From positions 153,515 through 217,514 of the forward strand of contig NZ_JQFW01000031.1 in the NCBI RefSeq assembly GCF_000753865.1: a stretch of 64,000 bases of DNA, read 5' to 3'. This stretch comes from Alteromonas sp. LOR. Lineage in GTDB: Bacteria > Pseudomonadota > Gammaproteobacteria > Enterobacterales > Alteromonadaceae. Of this stretch, positions 38,244 through 46,673 are shown one piece after another. The notes beneath the pieces were generated by a model. That model saw only the letters and a program-made list of their open reading frames with translations. It did no database searches and was not told the DNA's origin. Numbering within the stretch: the first letter of the stretch is position 1; each line of letters begins with the position of its first letter. The position numbers and the translations under genes are program-made.

Positions 38244-40643
38244 ATGTTAGCTCGCTTGTCGACCCTGTTTGTCCCTGCTCTTGTTACCGTTTCAACCTTC
38301 GTTTGCGTGCCTGCTTTTGCTCACGTAGAAAGTGTTACGTTGAAAGACAGCACCTTGATAGTTGACACCAATACCTATGATTTTTCGGTGTCTGCGGTGG
38401 CAGATAACAGCTTTGCTATCACTCTACTCACCGACGAGAATGGCGAGGCATACGACAACCTTCCCAGCATGGCCCTTGCAGATCAGCGCACATTCTCACC
38501 TACCCTTGAAGAAAACAGCACTGAGGTGTCGTTAAGCATTGGTAAGAGCTCGGTGGTCATCGACAAAGACAGTCACGTGTTGTCCTATTTCTATGATGGC
38601 GAGCTTCGAGTAGCTGAGCGTGACGGTTTAACCGCAAGTGCTGAGAAAGTGTCGCTATCTCTCGCTCTTGATGAGAGCGAAATGCTGTATGGCGGCGGAC
38701 AGCGAGTGCTTGGTATGGACCGTCGAGGTCATACTATGCCGCTTTATAACAAAGCGCATTACGGGTATACCACGTCATCCAATCAAATGTATTTCGGCCT
38801 ATCTGCGGTGATGTCATCGAAGCATTACAGTGTATTGTTTGACAACTCAGCGTCGGGCGAGCTCGATATGGGAAATACTAATCCTGATGAACTGCGCTTT
38901 TCTGCAAAGGGCGGTCGGGCAAGCTACATTGTGGTGCTCGGTGAAAGTTTAAAAGATACTGCCACTTCAACCGTAGCCGTTACCGGCAAGCAGCCCCTTG
39001 TGCCGCGCTGGCTCTTTGGTAATTTTGCATCGCGTTTTGGCTACAAATCTCAACAAGAGGTGGCCGACGTTGTATCAGCATTTAATGCCCAAGATATTCC
39101 CCTAGACGCAGTGGTGCTAGATCTTTACTGGTTTGGTAAAGATGTTAAAGGTCATATGGGTAATTTGAACTGGGATAAAGAAGCCTTCCCACACCCTGAA
39201 AAGATGATTTCATCCCTAAAGCAGCAAGATATTAAAACGGTTTTGATCACCGAGCCTTTCATACTGACCTCTTCTTCACAGTGGGAAAGCGCCGTCGCTA
39301 ACAACGCGCTAGCGCAAAAAGGTGATGGCAGCCCTTATACCTTCGATTTTTACTTTGGAAACACCGGGCTTGTTGATGTATTTAGCGAAGAGGGGCAGCA
39401 GTGGTTCTGGCAGTATTATAAAAAATTAGCTGCGCAAGGTGTTGCTGGTTGGTGGGGCGACTTAGGCGAGCCAGAAGTGCATCCCGATGATTCTATTCAT
39501 TTGTGGCATTCTAAAAAGGTAAAAGGACAGGTACTTCACAACGGTTACGGGCATCAATGGGCTAAAATGGTGTACAGCAACCTCCGTGAATTGCAGCCTG
39601 ATACTCGCCCTTTTGTACTCATGCGCTCAGGCTTCTTGGGAAGTCAGCGTTTTGGAATGGTGCCCTGGACTGGTGATGTAAGCAGAAGTTGGGGAGGCCT
39701 CAAGCCTCAAGTGGAACTCGCCCTTCAAATGAGCGTGTTTGGCCTGGCGTATACTCACTCTGATTTAGGTGGGTTTGCTGGAGGTGAGGCGTTTGACCCT
39801 GAACTTTACACCCGCTGGCTGCAGTTTGGCGCGTTTTCACCAGTATTCCGTCCTCACGCCCAAGATGCTATTGCCCCGGAACCCGTCTTTCACGACGACC
39901 CCGTTAAATCCATAGCCCGTGAATTTATTAAACTACGCTACGCCATGCTTCCCTATAACTATTCGTTGGCCTTCGAAAATGCCTTACACGGCACCCCCTT
40001 GATGCGCCCACTCGCTTTTGATTACAACCAGAAAACGTGGTTTGAGAATGCACAGAGTTACATGTGGGGCGATGCATTGTTAGTGTCTGTTGTTACTGAG
40101 CCTAACCAATCGAGCTGGGATGTTGCGCTACCTAAGGGGGTTTGGTTTGACTTCTTTTCCGATACCCGTTTTGAAGGTGGCAACGTTGTGCAATACCCGT
40201 TGCAAGACAACACTTTTCCGGTATGGGTGAAGGCGGGTAGTTTTATGCCCATGTCAGATGAGCTAGCGCGCACCGAAGATTACAACCCTGCTGAGCTGAC
40301 GGTGCATTACTGGGCCGACGACTCGGTTTCCCACGCTTCCTACACCTTATATGAAGATGACGGGGCAAGCCCAGATTCCGTAAAGTACGGTTTTTATACA
40401 GCAATGACATTTACTGCCGAGCATGCTGAGCAACTTAGCTTACATATCGATAGTGCGGGAAGCTACATAGGTATGCCTCAGCGACGTAAGCTTACGATGG
40501 TGGTACACGGTCAAGGTACTCGTCCTAAGCAAGTACAGGTAAACGGCGCGTCGAGTGATTTCACGTGGGATGAAAAAGGGAAAACGCTTTCACTTGCAAT
40601 TTCGTGCGATTATCAGCAGTCTGTAGAGATTAAAATCATGTAA
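38244..40643 (+). CDS. Glycoside hydrolase family 31 enzyme (alpha-glucosidase or 4-alpha-glucosyltransferase-like)
   Basis: A 799-residue exported enzyme with a signal peptide (LFVPALVTVSTFVCVPAFA). It has the GH31 N-terminal beta-sandwich (MLYGGGQRVLGMDRRGH), the TIM barrel (IPLDAVVLDLYWFG), and a C-terminal beta region with the DUF5110-like VHYWADDSVSHASYTLYEDDG. The nucleophile is probably Asp406 in WWGDLGEPE and the acid/base Asp478 in PWTGD. From memory, the GDLGEPE form is seen in the oligosaccharide 4-alpha-glucosyltransferase subgroup, so transglucosylation of maltooligosaccharides is possible. The MFS transporter downstream supports alpha-glucan use. AAGGA precedes the ATG. Confidence 0.92.
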   Translation: MLARLSTLFVPALVTVSTFVCVPAFAHVESVTLKDSTLIVDTNTYDFSVSAVADNSFAITLLTDENGEAYDNLPSMALADQRTFSPTLEENSTEVSLSIGKSSVVIDKDSHVLSYFYDGELRVAERDGLTASAEKVSLSLALDESEMLYGGGQRVLGMDRRGHTMPLYNKAHYGYTTSSNQMYFGLSAVMSSKHYSVLFDNSASGELDMGNTNPDELRFSAKGGRASYIVVLGESLKDTATSTVAVTGKQPLVPRWLFGNFASRFGYKSQQEVADVVSAFNAQDIPLDAVVLDLYWFGKDVKGHMGNLNWDKEAFPHPEKMISSLKQQDIKTVLITEPFILTSSSQWESAVANNALAQKGDGSPYTFDFYFGNTGLVDVFSEEGQQWFWQYYKKLAAQGVAGWWGDLGEPEVHPDDSIHLWHSKKVKGQVLHNGYGHQWAKMVYSNLRELQPDTRPFVLMRSGFLGSQRFGMVPWTGDVSRSWGGLKPQVELALQMSVFGLAYTHSDLGGFAGGEAFDPELYTRWLQFGAFSPVFRPHAQDAIAPEPVFHDDPVKSIAREFIKLRYAMLPYNYSLAFENALHGTPLMRPLAFDYNQKTWFENAQSYMWGDALLVSVVTEPNQSSWDVALPKGVWFDFFSDTRFEGGNVVQYPLQDNTFPVWVKAGSFMPMSDELARTEDYNPAELTVHYWADDSVSHASYTLYEDDGASPDSVKYGFYTAMTFTAEHAEQLSLHIDSAGSYIGMPQRRKLTMVVHGQGTRPKQVQVNGASSDFTWDEKGKTLSLAISCDYQQSVEIKIM

Positions 40644-40729
40644 TCTAGCGTGCCGTTTTCACGCCTTACGCAAGCACTTTTACTAAAGGGCTTTTACGTA
40701 AGCTCGGCTCAATATTTGTCTTTATATAC

Positions 40730-40757
40730 TGGTTTTCATTAGGTGGTTTTCATTAGA
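40730..40757 (+). repeat. Short 14-bp tandem repeat upstream of MFS gene
   Basis: TGGTTTTCATTAGG (40730-40743) is followed directly by TGGTTTTCATTAGA (40744-40757), and then a partial third copy. It lies in the gap between the GH31 and MFS genes, which also holds a long imperfect hairpin (40665-40702). Confidence 0.85.
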
Positions 40758-40849
40758 TGGCTTTTATAAGTTTGCTGTCATGCAATAGCCTTACTTTATG
40801 AAAGCCAAATAATGCGTTCTTGAGCCGTTCCACATACCTTGGAGCACGA

Positions 40850-42019
40850 ATGAGCCGCGCACCTGCCACCATCGTTATATTCTCTGGATTCTTTTTAATT
40901 GGTAAACTGTTTTTGCTTTGGGGAATTCTGCTTCCCGACATTGCCGAAAACTTAAACATGACTGAATTGGTGAGCGGCGCATTATTTTCGCTGTTCTCCG
41001 TTGGCATGATGCTAGGTGCAATTTTAGGCGGAAAGTACGCCAGTAGGTTTGAATATATGCCCTTACTGGCTAGCCTGTTCAGTGTGAATACTCTGCTACT
41101 TGTTTTGGTTTCACTGTTATCTTGCTGGCAATGGTTTTTAGTTTTAGCGGTAGCTATTGGTGTGGTGAGTTCCACCATATTTACAATAGGTCATACCCTC
41201 ATTGCCCGAATGTACGCTGAAAAACGCTTTACCATGATGGGGCTAATGGACTTTATGTTCAGCCTAGGTACGTTTGCCGCGTCCTTTTTTGTTACCCTGT
41301 TGTATCTTGTAGAGCACAACTGGCGCTTGCCCATTCAAGTGTTGGCAGGTGTGATGGCTGTCCTTTCTTGTTACACCTATATCGCTGCCCGCTCTCAAGC
41401 AAAAATAGTCTCTGACGCGCCAAAGGCCGAGAAGAAAACCCTCACTTTCGGCGTTATTATTAAGCAGCCCGTGTTTATGTTTATGGCCTTGTTAGCCTTT
41501 GGGTACGGTGCAGTAGAATTTGGCAATGCAAATTGGTTTGTCAGTTATGCGCAAAATGGCATTGGTTTTACCGGTGAGCAGTCGCGAAACCTGCTAGCCT
41601 GTTTTACCGCTGGAATGGTAATAAGCCGTCTTGTATTTCCTTTCTTATTGCGCTTTCTATCTGTGCACCGCCTTATCATGTTTATGGCAACCACCTCACT
41701 GATAGGCGTATTTGTGCTAAAAATTATGCCGTCGTTTTATGGCATAGGCGCAGGTAACTTATTGCTTGGTTTGGGGTTAGGCGGGTTGTTTCCTTTAATG
41801 CTATCGGCAGCGATGAATATAGATAGCGATAACGGTCCTGTGCTTTCTGGTATTGCTATTATTGGTAACTCTACGGGAGTGCAGGTAGCGTCATTTTCAA
41901 CCGGGCTTTGGGCAAATTTTGCGCCCCTTACCACTGCGTTTTGGGTAATACCTATTGGAGGCTGCGTGCTGTGGTTTGCATCCTACGGGTACAGCAGAAT
42001 GTTGAAGCAGCGAAGGTAG
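40850..42019 (+). CDS. MFS transporter (probable sugar permease)
   Basis: A 389-residue inner-membrane transporter with about 12 hydrophobic segments, starting FSGFFLIGKLFLLWGILLP. The MFS loop 2-3 region is GAILGGKYASRFEY. It belongs to the broad FucP/GlcP-like group by general look; the substrate cannot be read from sequence. I chose the ATG at 40850, which has GGAG at 40841-40844, over an upstream TTG at 40820 that lacks a site. It follows the GH31 enzyme, so uptake of glucose or oligosaccharides is plausible. It converges on envZ, with 18 bases between the ends. Confidence 0.85.
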   Translation: MSRAPATIVIFSGFFLIGKLFLLWGILLPDIAENLNMTELVSGALFSLFSVGMMLGAILGGKYASRFEYMPLLASLFSVNTLLLVLVSLLSCWQWFLVLAVAIGVVSSTIFTIGHTLIARMYAEKRFTMMGLMDFMFSLGTFAASFFVTLLYLVEHNWRLPIQVLAGVMAVLSCYTYIAARSQAKIVSDAPKAEKKTLTFGVIIKQPVFMFMALLAFGYGAVEFGNANWFVSYAQNGIGFTGEQSRNLLACFTAGMVISRLVFPFLLRFLSVHRLIMFMATTSLIGVFVLKIMPSFYGIGAGNLLLGLGLGGLFPLMLSAAMNIDSDNGPVLSGIAIIGNSTGVQVASFSTGLWANFAPLTTAFWVIPIGGCVLWFASYGYSRMLKQRR

Positions 42020-42037
42020 CAGCCTTTTGCGGTGTGT

Positions 42038-43363
42038 TTAACTTTTTACTGAAGAATAAGGCATAGAGAACTCAGCCACTAAGCCTTGCTGTGGGTGATT
42101 ACGCAAACTCACTTCGCCATTATGCGCTTCGACAATACGCCTTATTATGGCAAGTCCTAGGCCGGAACCAGAGGAGTTTCTGGCCTTATCCCCTTGAGCA
42201 AACGCCATAAACACATTATCCAGTTCGTTTTGAGGAATGCCCGGGCCAAAGTCACGTACTTTGCAGTACACGCGTTTCTCGTGTCGGTTATAAAAGCTGC
42301 TAATGGCAATATCATCAGAGCCATATTTAAACGCATTTTCAATGAGGTTATCTATTACCCGCTTCATGGCAATACGGCGAAGGGGAAGCACTGGAATAGG
42401 GTTTAGCTTTAACTCTATATGGTGCTTTTCGTCTAAATGCCTAGCCTGAACTAAATCTGCGATAATAGAGTTTAAATCGGTTTCTTGTGTTACTTCTTCG
42501 GTGTCGTAGCGGGCGTAGTCGATGAACTGATCGATAATAGCGTTCATATCCTCAATATCATTCACAATCCCGTCTTTTATCCAGTCTTGATCTTCTGGCA
42601 GCATTTCTGAGGCCAAGCGAATGCGGGTTAAAGGCGTTCGTAAGTCGTGAGATATGCCGGCTGTCATTACGTTTCGGTCGGTTTCGAGCTGTTTTATACC
42701 CTGATTCATGCGATTAAATGCCCGCGTTACCTGGATCATTTCAGTACTGCCCTGCTCGCGAAGTGGGACAGGGTGCTCACCTTTGCCTACCGAAATCGCC
42801 GCTTTTTGAAGTGCCGATAATGGCCTAGTCATGCGTCTTACAAACAGCCAGCCTCCAGCGACACTGAGAATGCCGATTACCATAAGGTACATAGTGAGCG
42901 GAGAGATATTCGCTTCGTTTAGCCCAGAAATTGGAATGGATATCCACGTGTCGGGGTAGCGATTTAGCGAGATCCATACGGTGTAAGGAGCATTTTCATC
43001 ATTCGCTTGAGATTCGGTACTAATGCGAACGTCGGCAAGCTGATTAATATTGTCACTGACTTGAGAGGACATAAAACCATAATACACTGCCGTTTCTAAT
43101 CCGTTTTGTCGCGCCACACTTTCATCCAACACCCGAACCTGTGTTTCGTTGAAATAGGCCGTTCGGCTTTCCTGATTACTGACCAGTAAGTCATTGGCCA
43201 ATACTGACTTTACTTGAGTGGCGAGCAAACTATTGATTTGTTGGTAGCTAGGCTGAATAAAATAATAAGTAACAGAAATGTACGACACAATTTGGTTAAT
43301 AAGCAGCAATACGCCTATCAGCATAACGGTTTGCCCGAAGGCACTTTTAGGAGTTAGGCGCAC
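42038..43363 (-). CDS. envZ: Osmosensor-type histidine kinase EnvZ
   Basis: A 441-residue inner-membrane sensor kinase. A transmembrane segment ([20 protein letters not shown]), a periplasmic domain and a second segment ([20 protein letters not shown]) are followed by a HAMP domain ([20 protein letters not shown]). The H-box is [17 protein letters not shown], the N-box [10 protein letters not shown], the G1 region VRDFGPGIP, and the G2 region [17 protein letters not shown] set the start at GTG 43363 ([13 protein letters not shown]), which matches EnvZ N-termini and has AGGTG upstream. A longer frame reaches 43450 but would overlap ompR. Confidence 0.92.
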   Translation of the reverse strand: MRLTPKSAFGQTVMLIGVLLLINQIVSYISVTYYFIQPSYQQINSLLATQVKSVLANDLLVSNQESRTAYFNETQVRVLDESVARQNGLETAVYYGFMSSQVSDNINQLADVRISTESQANDENAPYTVWISLNRYPDTWISIPISGLNEANISPLTMYLMVIGILSVAGGWLFVRRMTRPLSALQKAAISVGKGEHPVPLREQGSTEMIQVTRAFNRMNQGIKQLETDRNVMTAGISHDLRTPLTRIRLASEMLPEDQDWIKDGIVNDIEDMNAIIDQFIDYARYDTEEVTQETDLNSIIADLVQARHLDEKHHIELKLNPIPVLPLRRIAMKRVIDNLIENAFKYGSDDIAISSFYNRHEKRVYCKVRDFGPGIPQNELDNVFMAFAQGDKARNSSGSGLGLAIIRRIVEAHNGEVSLRNHPQQGLVAEFSMPYSSVKS

Positions 43364-43404
43364 GTGGAATACACCTGCGCGGATTGCTGCTGGGGCGTCA
43401 TGGT

Positions 43405-44127
43405 TTATACTTGTTCGCCATCGGGTACAAAGACATAGCCAAGACCCCACACGGTTTGAATGTATCTCGGGTTTGCTGGGTCTTCTTCGAGCATTCTACG
43501 TAAGCGAGACACTTGAACATCAATACTGCGCTCTAATGCGCTGTAATCGCGACCGCGGGCTAGGTTCATAAGCTTATCACGAGACAGCGGCTCTCTTGGA
43601 TGAGTCACTAAAGATTTTAAAACAGCAAATTCGCCGCTCGTCAGGGTTAGCGGGGTATTGCCTGCTGTCATTTCTCGTGTGGCTAAATTAAGCGTATAGT
43701 CACCAAATTCGATAATTTGAACGTCTTTTGACGGTGCGCCTGGCGCTTCGCTGCTGCGCCTGCGTAAAACCGCTTTGGCTCGTGCGAGTAACTCTCTAGG
43801 GTTAAACGGCTTGGGTAGGTAGTCATCAGCACCCATTTCAAGGCCTATAATGCGGTCTACCTCGTCACCTTTCGCAGTTAACATAATAATGGGCATGTCA
43901 TTTCCGGTTTGGCGTAGGCGACGACAAATAGAAAGTCCGTCCTCTCCAGGTAACATCAAATCTAGCACCATAAGGTGAAAGTTTTCCCGTTCTAATAGTC
44001 TGTCCATCTGTTCAGCGTTAGCCGCGCTTCGAACCTGATAGCCTTGCTCTAATAAATAGCGCTCAAGCAGACTGCGAAGGCGCATGTCATCATCGACAAC
44101 GAGAATTTTTGAGGTTTCCTGACCCAT
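43405..44127 (-). CDS. ompR: Response regulator OmpR
   Basis: A 240-residue response regulator. The receiver domain has the acidic pocket VVDDD, phosphoacceptor Asp56 in [12 protein letters not shown], and the conserved Thr/Lys (LTAKG, PKPFN). The winged-helix domain includes [34 protein letters not shown] and [12 protein letters not shown], all close to OmpR. An ATG at 44127 is better spaced from AAGGGT than the ATG at 44133. It is co-transcribed with envZ and typically controls porins and envelope genes. Confidence 0.95.
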   Translation of the reverse strand: MGQETSKILVVDDDMRLRSLLERYLLEQGYQVRSAANAEQMDRLLERENFHLMVLDLMLPGEDGLSICRRLRQTGNDMPIIMLTAKGDEVDRIIGLEMGADDYLPKPFNPRELLARAKAVLRRRSSEAPGAPSKDVQIIEFGDYTLNLATREMTAGNTPLTLTSGEFAVLKSLVTHPREPLSRDKLMNLARGRDYSALERSIDVQVSRLRRMLEEDPANPRYIQTVWGLGYVFVPDGEQV

Positions 44128-44307
44128 AACCATACCCTTGAAAATACGTATGATTCACTATAACCACATGACGAGAAATACAAAAGCAAGAAAGTGTAAA
44201 ATGAGAGGGCGGTTTGTTACAAATAGTGTCAACAAAGGTCGAGTCAATTGTTGCTGTGCAAAAATTACTCGGTATCCCTTAGCAAATAAGGCATTCACCA
44301 AAGCATC

Positions 44308-44337
44308 AAAAAAGGCAGCAAAAAACGAATTGCTGCC
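44308..44337 (-). terminator. Rho-independent terminator after the DUF2855 gene
   Basis: Read on the minus strand, GGCAGCA pairs with TGCTGCC over a 10-base loop and is followed by TTTTTT. The arms are 44331-44337 and 44314-44320. Confidence 0.85.
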
Positions 44338-44368
44338 TAAAAGGCTGAGGCTGAACAAACAGCGAGCG

Positions 44369-45502
44369 CTATTTAAATGAGACCACGTTCAAGGCCTTAG
44401 TATCGGCGTTGCCGTTAAGGGTTTCTTTGTAAAGCGCAACAATGTCTTTCGTTCCTTTATGGCTCTGCTTAAAAAAGGTGTTGTCCACTTTGCTAGCAAA
44501 GCCTTTCCATGCTTTAGCATATTTTTTCAAAAAGACGTCGTGTCCCCACTCTTTTTGACGCAATTTTACCCGCGAGGGCGCGAAAAATATTTCAGCATCT
44601 AGCAGTTTTGGATTTGGCTTTTCTTGGGCCTCCCAGTCGGTGGCGCCAATAAGGGATACCTTACTCAACTTATCGCCTATGGCCTGAGTAATATTGTTAA
44701 TCAAGGTACCGTTGGCAGCAAAATCGAGTAACCAGAAGATATCATTTTTATCCAGTTTATCTAGTTCGCTGTAGCTTATAACATCGTCATAACAGCCGGT
44801 GGCTTTCACCATATCTACATTTGCCGGTGAGGTAAGCCCAATCACTTTGTAGCTTGCACCTCTTTGCGCTTTTTGGTCTTTTAACAGCTGTGCGGTACCT
44901 AGTGCTGTTTTGCTTGATGCACTTGAAAGTAGTAACGACTCGCCCTTTGAAAGCTCTGCCACGTAATCGTCTAATACAAAAGAGGTCATATACAGGGGAC
45001 GAAAGTTAAGCTGCCACGCTTCACGGTTAGCATCGTAACCAGGGTCGGCGCTGCAGCGAAGGTATTGGTCGTAAACTGGGCTAATACTTTTGCGATTTTC
45101 ATGAATATCAAAGAAGCCATGAGCTGCTACTTTGCCTGCCTTAATGACCCAGTGACTCGCCATTGGCAGATAGCCAAATACCTTTTCACCTTCATTAATA
45201 TCAGGGTGACGAGATACTTTTACTGTGGCAAAACCCCACACCGGAACGATGCCATAACCTTCTTCAGCGGGAAAGAATCCCCAATAGCCCATTTTAAAAC
45301 CCAGCGCAGCATAGGTAATGTTATTCGCCGAAAAGCCAAAACTGTCAGTTTCTAGAATGAGTTCGCCCTCGCTGAGGTGCTCGCTATCAAGCTGCACATC
45401 CACCACTTTTGTCTCATTGAGGTTGTTTTGGTTTAACCATATTTGGGTTGAAGTAACAGGTGAGTTTGCATCTGGTGCAGATGACGGTGTAGACGAGGCC
45501 AT
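44369..45502 (-). CDS. DUF2855 family protein
   Basis: A 377-residue protein of the DUF2855 family, distantly like zinc-free quinone or alcohol dehydrogenase-type (MDR) oxidoreductases. Visible features are SFGFSANNITYAALGFKMGY near the N-terminus, EGEKVFGYLPMASHW, and a cofactor-domain-like stretch LLLSSASSKTALGTAQLL in place of a clear GxGxxG motif. Substrate unknown. No signal peptide, so cytoplasmic. An AAGGA site precedes the ATG. It runs the same way as the phosphoribulokinase gene upstream and has its own terminator. Confidence 0.82.
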   Translation of the reverse strand: MASSTPSSAPDANSPVTSTQIWLNQNNLNETKVVDVQLDSEHLSEGELILETDSFGFSANNITYAALGFKMGYWGFFPAEEGYGIVPVWGFATVKVSRHPDINEGEKVFGYLPMASHWVIKAGKVAAHGFFDIHENRKSISPVYDQYLRCSADPGYDANREAWQLNFRPLYMTSFVLDDYVAELSKGESLLLSSASSKTALGTAQLLKDQKAQRGASYKVIGLTSPANVDMVKATGCYDDVISYSELDKLDKNDIFWLLDFAANGTLINNITQAIGDKLSKVSLIGATDWEAQEKPNPKLLDAEIFFAPSRVKLRQKEWGHDVFLKKYAKAWKGFASKVDNTFFKQSHKGTKDIVALYKETLNGNADTKALNVVSFK

Positions 45503-45612
45503 GGTGATATCCTTAATAAATTCTTATAGCATCACCATGGCGCAAATGAGTGAGTATTGCGACTAGTTGTTGTTAATATATTGTTATAGGAAACAGATAT
45601 AGACGGCGCTTT

Positions 45613-46521
45613 TTACTCTTCGTCTGAATTCAACCAATCCATTTGGTGCCCTGCGCGGCGCTTTTTATTTAAAATATCTTCAAGTAATGGAGACAGAATA
45701 AGCTCCATGGCTAATCCCATTTTTCCGCCAGGCACCACCAGAGTGTTGATACGGGACATAAATGCGCCATCAATCATCTTGAGAAGATAGGGATAATCCA
45801 CATTTTTCATTTCACGCCTAAACCGCACTACTACAAAACTTTCGTCTTGAGTGGGTATTTCACGAGCGCTAAATGGGTTTGATGTATCTACCGTAGGCAC
45901 TCGCTGGAAATTAACATGGGTACGGGAAAATTGAGGGGTAATATAGTGAAAGTAATCGTCTAACCCACGCACAATGCTGCTCATTACTGCTTCTCGAGAA
46001 TGGCCTCTGTCTGTGGTGTCGCGAACGATTTTTTGGATCCATTCCAAATTTACAATAGGCACCATGCCTACGAGTAAATCCACGTGCTTTGCTACATCGT
46101 TTTCTTCGGTTTTTACACCGCCGTGAAGTCCTTCGTAAAACAGCAAATCGGTATTTTTCGGTAAGTCTTGCCAAGGTGTAAAGGTACCGGGCATTTGATT
46201 AAACGGAACCGCTTCATCAAAGGTGTGCAGGTATTGTCTGAATTGTCCGGTGCCCGAACTGCCATATTCTCTAAAAATCGACTCAAGGAGTTCGAAATCG
46301 TTGGCCTTTGGGCCAAAGTAGCTAATGTGCCGACCTTGTTCCTGTGCCTTGCGAATCTCTACTTCCATTTCAGGTCGTGTAAAGCGGTGAAAGCTGTCAC
46401 CACCCACCACGGCCGCATTCACATTTAGGTTTCTAAAAATGTGACGTATGGCGTTCGTGGTTGTGGTTGTACCCGCACCTGATGAACCTGTTATAGCAAT
46501 AATAGGGTGTTTGACAGACAT
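45613..46521 (-). CDS. prkB: Phosphoribulokinase of the heterotroph (PrkB) type
   Basis: A 302-residue P-loop kinase. The Walker A is TGSSGAGTTTT (residues 11-21), then GGDSFHRFTRPEME, EGLHGG and VDLLVGMVPIVNLEWIQKI as in proteobacterial class I phosphoribulokinases. Autotrophs use this enzyme to make ribulose 1,5-bisphosphate for Rubisco. No Rubisco or other Calvin-cycle gene is in the window, and closely similar proteins occur in heterotrophs (E. coli PrkB), where the role is not settled. The next gene downstream, DUF2855, lies 110 bases away on the same strand. Confidence 0.9.
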   Translation of the reverse strand: MSVKHPIIAITGSSGAGTTTTTNAIRHIFRNLNVNAAVVGGDSFHRFTRPEMEVEIRKAQEQGRHISYFGPKANDFELLESIFREYGSSGTGQFRQYLHTFDEAVPFNQMPGTFTPWQDLPKNTDLLFYEGLHGGVKTEENDVAKHVDLLVGMVPIVNLEWIQKIVRDTTDRGHSREAVMSSIVRGLDDYFHYITPQFSRTHVNFQRVPTVDTSNPFSAREIPTQDESFVVVRFRREMKNVDYPYLLKMIDGAFMSRINTLVVPGGKMGLAMELILSPLLEDILNKKRRAGHQMDWLNSDEE

Positions 46522-46673
46522 AGGACTTCTTGTTGGAAATGACAGTGACTAGTTATAAGCTGATGTGGATGAAGAATCAAGGGTACTGCGGGATAGCAAG
46601 TTGACATTTTAACGCGCTTGAAGCAACTTAGCACACTGTCGATTTACGACACATTACTACAGGGACCTTGGTT

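Noticed and set aside
45613..46521. Evidence for autotrophy from the phosphoribulokinase
   Set aside because: No other Calvin-cycle gene is in the window, and the protein resembles the kinase form found in heterotrophs.
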